Source: Trogon surrucura (lineage: Eukaryota; Chordata; Aves; Trogoniformes; Trogonidae). From it: a DNA stretch of 64,000 bases. The position numbers and the translations under genes were made by a program. Positions within the stretch are counted from its first letter, which is position 1. Each line of letters opens with the position of its first letter. The stretch spans positions 9,400,238 through 9,464,237 of the forward strand of contig CM036619.1 of NCBI GenBank assembly GCA_020746105.1. The letters are read 5' to 3'. The notes beneath the pieces were generated by a model. That model searched no databases. It was not told where the DNA came from and was given only the letters and a program-made list of their open reading frames with translations. Positions 60,801 through 64,000 of the stretch are shown here, piece after piece.

Positions 60801-62853
60801 TAAAAATGGAATGAAATCACAGGATGAAAGAGATATAGGGTCCTTCTCTTTGTAAGAAAAATCTTGTAAATACAAGTCAAATAGATGAAGAACTATTTAC
60901 AAGGTCAAAATAGATCAAGAATCAGACTCATGTTCATTTCTGCTGAGTGGCTTTGCAGTCTTTTCATGACACTGGCTTTCTTCCTTGCATCCTAAAACTT
61001 CCTAATTTTATCCTCCTTTAAACATACGGTTTAAAATTAAACATGTGACATCTGCTAATTTGTAATTAGTGAGGAATTGGAAGTGTTTCTCACGGAACAC
61101 GATGTTTTTACTTTTGTCTGTTCTTAAGTCACCATTAAATATTACATGGGAACAGAAATCTCAGAGATATACGAGTACTGCATGATCGCTGCTTTGAGAC
61201 TGCCGAGGCAAGCGGTTCTGGTGCCGGCACAGTCAGCTGCAGCACGGCATAGGGGGGGACTCCCAAACTGGGGGAATCTCAGGGGAGTGGAGAGACCTGT
61301 CTGGTACCTCATGTGATATCTAACAAGACCTGTGTGGGGTCAGGAGTAACAGAAGGCAAGCCCCACAAATAAGTCCCTGGCAAGTGCTAGAAACCAGGAG
61401 TGGCACAGCAGTTGTTGTGACACAGAATCACCGAATGTTAGGGATTGGAAGGGACCTCAAAAGATCATCAAGTCCAATCCCCCTGCCAGAGCAGGAATGC
61501 CTAGACTATGCCCCACAGGAATGTGTCCAGGCAGGTCTTGAATGTCTCCAGAGAAGGAGACTCCACAACCTCCCTGGGCAGCCTGTTCCAGTGTTCCGTC
61601 AGCCTCACTGAGAAGAAGTTTCTTCTCGAGTTTAAGCAGAACCTCTTATGTTCCAGTTTCAGCCCATTACCCCTTGTCCTATCACTGGTTGTCACCGAGA
61701 AGAGCCTGGCTCCATCCTCGTGACAGCAGAGAGGGAGGTGCTCATAGGACATGAGAAAATGGAACGAAGCTGTATCAGGTTAAGTTCAGATGGGGCATTA
61801 GGAAAAGGTTCTTCACTTGAGAGGGTGGTTGGTCACTGGAACAGGTTCCCCAGGGAAGTGGTCAGCGCACCAAGCCTGTCTAAGTTCAGGGACTTGATGA
61901 TCCTGATGGGTCCCTTCCACCTGTTATATTCTATTCTATTGCTGTGCAATAGTATATGTATATCTTTAACAGAAAGAATTATTTTGAAAGGTTGGGTTTT
62001 GGGGATTTTTTTTTGGGTGAGGGTGTTAGTATTTTAACTTAGATTTTTACTGTAATGGTAATAAACAGTATATTACATATTTACTATTGCTCTAGAAAGC
62101 TTCAAAGCATAAACAAAGGTTGGGTTCAGTGAATAACATTTAAGTTACACTCCCCCATGTTCTTTAAGTAAAGGAATGCACATCAAAAATGCACTACAAT
62201 ATTTAGCATCACTACCATGAAGAGAAAATCTGAAAAAAAAAAGGAGAGGATATTTTAACAAAATCATTTACAAAAAGCGTCATTCTCATTTTCAGTATTG
62301 TGCTTAAAAGTACTTCAGTCAAGTAACAGTGGCACAACTGGCCATTAGGTGTCATTGTTGCCATTATGTTGGTCTCCACAAATTTTCAAGTAATACCTAC
62401 TAAAATACATTATTGTATATGATTGCTTGCAATATGATTTTTGTAAAAGGACTAATATCACTAAGAGTACAGAACAATGTCTATATTTCAAGGTCCATAT
62501 AATGGTACAACCAACAAACTTAGTCCAGCAGTGTTTTTAACTTTCAATGAGCTTCTTGGATATCTGCTCAGTTAACAACTAAAAGAACAGTCTTTCAGAA
62601 GTCAAATATGTGAAGTGAGCCTGAGATTTAGAGGAAGGGGGAAAAGAAGAGGAATTTTAAGTAACCCTATGTTACCTTCTCTACTCACCAATTGTTTGAA
62701 TAATAGCATTCTGGACAATCCTCTCATCACTCTCCTTGGAGCTTGTGCTGAAAGTGGTACTTCCTGCTGAACTGCGCCTGTCACCCAGCTCAAAGTCAAC
62801 ACTGATGCGCAAGTGCTTCAACAAGGTATTAAAAACTTCCAGAACTGTCGGGC
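36740..62853 (-). CDS. EFR3A: EFR3A, C-terminal part in 14 coding exons (partial gene)
   Basis: Exons in transcript order: 62689-62853, 60681-60795, 58781-58832, 54613-54785, 54097-54172, 52350-52511, 50752-50883, 50162-50229, 49064-49191, 43268-43356, 39847-39895, 38684-38787, 38019-38068, 36740-36845. They total 1469 nt, about 488 codons, close to residues 334-821 of the human protein by length. EFR3 proteins are palmitoylated plasma-membrane anchors that recruit PI4KIIIalpha through TTC7 and FAM126 to make PI4P. Visible are the helical-repeat region ([36 protein letters not shown]), the middle ([18 protein letters not shown]) and the C-terminal tail ([31 protein letters not shown]). Every intron is GT-AG and every junction keeps frame. 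The N-terminus with the lipidated cysteines lies beyond 64000. EFR3A is chosen over EFR3B on close residue match to remembered human EFR3A and on its location beside OC90. Confidence 0.95.
37317..37888 (+). mobile_element. Solo LTR, ERVL-like avian family, copy 1
   Basis: 572 bp starting TGTACTAGTTTTGG and ending near 'gttaaactataacta', flanked by TCAG on both sides (37313-37316, 37889-37892), a possible short target duplication. It shares blocks with the copies at 56275 and 63099 ('gcttacacagagtcc', 'aactgaccaaaggg', 'catttgtctt'). No internal viral coding region is present. Antisense to EFR3A. The family name is from memory. Confidence 0.8.
38019..38068 (-). CDS. EFR3A: EFR3A exon (50 bp)
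   Basis: Reads [16 protein letters not shown] with a split Arg at the end. Acceptor CCTAG, donor CATTCG|GTAAGG. Confidence 0.96.
38684..38787 (-). CDS. EFR3A: EFR3A exon (104 bp)
   Basis: Reads [17 protein letters not shown] and [13 protein letters not shown], a charged helix of the C-terminal region. Acceptor TTAAAG, donor AAA|GTGAGT. Confidence 0.95.
39847..39895 (-). CDS. EFR3A: EFR3A exon (49 bp)
   Basis: Reads [16 protein letters not shown] and ends in phase 1. Acceptor TTTAG, donor TTG|GTGAGA. Confidence 0.95.
41690..41743 (+). mobile_element. CR1 3' tail fragment
   Basis: 'ggttggacgtgatgatctt' followed by 'ttccaacctaagtgattctata', the last 50 or so bases of a CR1 element, in an EFR3A intron and antisense to the gene. 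Confidence 0.65.
43268..43356 (-). CDS. EFR3A: EFR3A exon (89 bp)
   Basis: Reads [20 protein letters not shown], then [10 protein letters not shown]. Acceptor TTCTAG, donor AAG|GTATGA. The residues after ILP differ from human, which is expected in this variable loop. Confidence 0.95.
45008..45402 (+). mobile_element. CR1 tail joined to a GC-rich unknown segment
   Basis: Bases 45308-45402 are a clear CR1 3' end ('ctggtctggtgggaggtgtc' to 'attctatgattcta'). The preceding 300 bases (about 45008-45300) are much more GC-rich than the surrounding intron but do not read as CR1. They may be a co-mobilised passenger or an unrelated island. Confidence 0.5.
45751..46375 (-). mobile_element. CR1 LINE, antisense, ORF2 3' part
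   Basis: It starts 'agaatcacagaatgtttggg' on + and runs to about 46375. The - strand reading keeps long pieces of the pol C-terminus ([39 protein letters not shown]), better preserved than the copy at 7370, so probably younger. Confidence 0.9.
47879..47923. repeat. 15-bp minisatellite, three units
   Basis: Three exact copies of ACTTGCTATCTACCT in an EFR3A intron. A short ATAAT-type repeat follows at about 47937-47957. Confidence 0.95.
49064..49191 (-). CDS. EFR3A: EFR3A exon (128 bp)
   Basis: Reads [20 protein letters not shown] and [17 protein letters not shown]. Acceptor TTGACAG, donor ACAG|GTAAGT, exit phase 1. Confidence 0.95.
49425..49900 (+). mobile_element. CR1 LINE 3' fragment
   Basis: From 'ggattaaaggactggagcat' to 'ccaacctcgtccattccgtg', with the usual block 'gtgcccagtgacaggacc'. 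The tail is degenerate, so the copy is old. Antisense to EFR3A. Confidence 0.85.
50162..50229 (-). CDS. EFR3A: EFR3A exon (68 bp)
   Basis: Reads [18 protein letters not shown], then KDKC. Acceptor TTTTTCAG, donor GCAA|GTAAGT. Confidence 0.95.
50752..50883 (-). CDS. EFR3A: EFR3A exon (132 bp)
   Basis: Reads [20 protein letters not shown] and [14 protein letters not shown]. Phase 0 on both sides, so skipping it would keep the frame. Confidence 0.96.
51137..51376 (+). mobile_element. CR1 LINE 3' fragment
   Basis: 'gctagagatggattggttca' to a two-unit ATTCTATG-type tail. Same subfamily as 30833-31228. Antisense to EFR3A. Confidence 0.9.
52350..52511 (-). CDS. EFR3A: EFR3A exon (162 bp)
   Basis: Reads [20 protein letters not shown] and [18 protein letters not shown]. 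Phase 0 on both sides. Acceptor TTATAG, donor CAG|GTATGA. Confidence 0.96.
52541..52630 (-). mobile_element. Degenerate CR1 3' fragment, antisense
   Basis: 'atcataggataatttagggt' and 'aagcagggccaactctgatg' resemble an old reversed CR1 tail. It lies 30 bp upstream of an EFR3A acceptor. Confidence 0.5.
52671..52712. repeat. 22-bp direct repeat, two units
   Basis: Two copies of a unit beginning CACATGTATACACACAGACA in tandem. Confidence 0.9.
54097..54172 (-). CDS. EFR3A: EFR3A exon (76 bp)
   Basis: Reads [20 protein letters not shown] and ends SFMKK. Acceptor TTTGTAG, donor AAG|GTAATA. Confidence 0.95.
54613..54785 (-). CDS. EFR3A: EFR3A exon (173 bp)
   Basis: Reads [20 protein letters not shown], then [20 protein letters not shown], and ends [12 protein letters not shown]. 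Acceptor GAACAG, donor TACG|GTAGCT. A CR1 copy ends about 70 bp upstream of the acceptor. Confidence 0.96.
54858..55310 (+). mobile_element. CR1 LINE 3' fragment
   Basis: From 'cgagagagtccagcgcagcc' through 'catctccctgatgaggaaag' to a worn tail near 55310. The + frame keeps pol C-terminal blocks ([34 protein letters not shown]). Antisense to EFR3A. Confidence 0.92.
55722..55862 (+). mobile_element. CR1 3' fragment, young-looking subfamily
   Basis: 141 bp starting 'ctctggagacattcaagacc' and ending in three tail units. Nearly identical to 6474-6609 in the HHLA1-OC90 spacer. Confidence 0.92.
56275..57215 (+). mobile_element. LTR copy 2 (same family), split by a CR1
   Basis: The left part (56275-56411) matches copy 1 from 'actggttttggctaggataa' to 'acagagtccggg'. 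The right part (about 56791-57215) resumes at 'aggctttttctgctcctcat', the point where copy 1 continues, and ends 'gctaaaccacaaca'. The middle is CR1. Confidence 0.85.
56412..56790 (+). mobile_element. CR1 LINE nested in LTR copy 2
   Basis: 'aggaacggttgagggccctg' to 'gttctgattctacgattcga'. The + frame keeps [19 protein letters not shown] and [15 protein letters not shown]. It interrupts the LTR cleanly, so this CR1 subfamily was active after the LTR inserted. Confidence 0.9.
58781..58832 (-). CDS. EFR3A: EFR3A exon (52 bp)
   Basis: Reads [17 protein letters not shown] and ends in phase 0 before GTAAGC. The acceptor region reads GTAGAG; only the upstream AG keeps the frame. Confidence 0.95.
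60681..60795 (-). CDS. EFR3A: EFR3A exon (115 bp)
   Basis: Reads [20 protein letters not shown] and ends SLDTSHLG. Acceptor ATTTAG, donor TTGG|GTTTGT. Confidence 0.96.
61424..61735 (-). mobile_element. CR1 LINE 3' fragment, antisense
   Basis: It opens 'agaatcaccgaatgttaggg' and runs to the 'agcagagagggaggtgctca' region. The - strand reading keeps [16 protein letters not shown] and [16 protein letters not shown]. Same young subfamily as 55722. Confidence 0.92.
61755..61935 (+). mobile_element. CR1 3' fragment, different subfamily
   Basis: 'aaaatggaacgaagctgtat' to 'cacctgttatattctattct'. The + frame includes [17 protein letters not shown]. It lies head-to-head with the antisense copy just upstream. 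Confidence 0.8.
62689..62853 (-). CDS. EFR3A: EFR3A exon (165 bp), most N-terminal in the window
   Basis: Reads [20 protein letters not shown] and [16 protein letters not shown]. The middle ([16 protein letters not shown]) differs from human EFR3A. Acceptor TTTCCAG, donor ATTG|GTGAGT. I found no earlier exon between here and 64000. Confidence 0.95.
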
Positions 62854-63098
62854 CTGGAAACAACATATAAGAATGATTGCACCTGTCAAGGGAAGGATGC
62901 CTTCAGAAAAAGGAAACTAACTGTTTCAATCCCTTTTCAGGAAAAATCAGATTAAGCTGACAAGAACAAGTGAAACTCACTGTTTGAGGGATATGGCTTA
63001 GCAATAAACTCTTCAAGTGTGCCTACACCTTGGTATTTTAGAAATTATTTTGGAATTGGCAAATGCAATGAGTTAAACATAATCCATTACTACGAAGT

Positions 63099-63615
63099 TG
63101 TACTGGGTCTGGCTGAGTCTGTGCGGTGCCGTGCTTTGGATCTGTGAATGAAATAGCACTGAAAACACATCTGTGTTTTGGCTGCTGCTGAATTGTGCTA
63201 AGAAGTGTCAATGCTTTTTCTTTTCCCTACTCTTTCCCTCAAGAGAGTAGGCTGGGGCGTGCTAGAAACTGGGAGGAGACACAGACTGGGCCAATCCACC
63301 CAAACTGACCAAAGGGCTGTACCATATGATACAGTGTCACATTCGGCAGTAAAATTTCAAGGGAAGGAGGAGGAAGGCACGTTCGCATGGCATTTGTCTT
63401 TTCAAGTAACCCTTATGCATGCTAAGGCCCTGCTTCCAGGAAGCAGATGAACATCTGCCTGTCAATGGGAAGTATTGGATAAATCCCCTTGTCTTCCTTG
63501 CGCACAGCTTTCGCTTCACCCATTAAATGTCTTCATCTTGATCCATGACACTTCTAACTTTCTACCTTCTCCCTGTCCTGTGGGAAAGGGCAGTGAGCAA
63601 AATTGTTGGCTAAAG
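63099..63615 (+). mobile_element. LTR copy 3 (same family), worn
   Basis: 'ttgtactgggtctggctgag' to about 'gggcagtgagcaaaattgtt'. It shares 'aactgaccaaagggctgta' and 'catttgtcttttcaagtaac' with copy 1, in the same order and strand. More diverged than copy 1. Confidence 0.75.
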
Positions 63616-64000
63616 TCAAGATTTAAGAAAGTTTTACGTAAAAAAAAATGTGGTTGCTGAAATTAAGCATCAACAATGGGTTAAACTGCAGGTACTTGCA
63701 CCTGAATTTCAGTTATTTGAAAACCTGCTACTAAAATCCAGTTCTACATACTGGATCATATAATGAGCTCCTCTCATAATACAGTAATAGACCACACAAT
63801 TCTCAAAGATCATTTTACTCGAGTCCCACATTACCGGTCATCTCCTTGCAGCTGTACAACAAAGAGACTGCGCTCTGCACGTTTTGTACAGTGACTGTCA
63901 GACTTTGTGACTTCCTCAAACAGGAATTCCTGCCTTTCACAAGGCTGTAAAAATACATCTGCTCATTTTTGCAACGCAAAGGATTATAAAAAGTCAAATG

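Noticed and set aside
63815..63997. 60-codon - strand open frame near the right edge, where an EFR3A exon might be expected
   Set aside because: Its residues do not match EFR3A upstream of GPTVLEV, and no acceptor and donor pair gives the required phase.

Overview
The window is vertebrate nuclear DNA, almost certainly from a bird. Evidence: about 17 CR1-type LINE fragments, several ending in the (ATTCTATG)n-type 3' tail typical of avian CR1, and three copies of one LTR that I recognise by memory as an ERVL-like avian family. The LTR family suggests a neoavian species rather than a galliform, but this is inference. There are no prokaryotic-style genes. Coding information is in short exons with consensus splice sites.

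Three genes were read by following exon phase from junction to junction. (1) The 3' end of HHLA1, + strand: three exons at 4056-4875. (2) A complete OC90 (otoconin-90), + strand: TATA box near 8672, start codon at 9816, stop at 28898-28900, 15 coding exons giving 1614 nt, an uninterrupted 537-codon frame. It encodes a signal peptide, two secreted-PLA2-like domains that keep the histidine but lack the metal-binding aspartate, and a long Ser/Thr/Pro-rich linker built from seven small exons. (3) The 3' half of EFR3A, - strand: 14 coding exons from 62853 down to the stop at 36740-36742, 1469 coding nt, with a long repeat-free 3' UTR. Its N-terminal exons lie beyond 64000.

Layout: 1-4055 HHLA1 intronic or upstream DNA with no exon I could support; 4056-5310 HHLA1 end; 5310-8670 spacer with CR1 copies, one nested in another; 8670-29300 OC90; 29300-33870 spacer packed with CR1 fragments in both orientations, including reverse-transcriptase remnants; 33870-64000 EFR3A, whose introns hold three same-family LTRs and a series of CR1 copies, mostly antisense to the gene. 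The order HHLA1 > OC90 > < EFR3A matches my recollection of the human 8q24 arrangement, so this looks like conserved synteny.

The genes are neighbours rather than a pathway. OC90 is the main protein of inner-ear otoconia. EFR3A anchors the PI4KIIIalpha complex at the plasma membrane. HHLA1 is a secreted-type protein of unknown function. The most unusual signals are in OC90: a 37-nt candidate intron, a GC-AG intron, a NAGNAG acceptor, seven consecutive symmetric phase 1-1 linker exons, and a 259-bp near-perfect tandem duplication in an intron. I found no evidence of a wholly new biological system.
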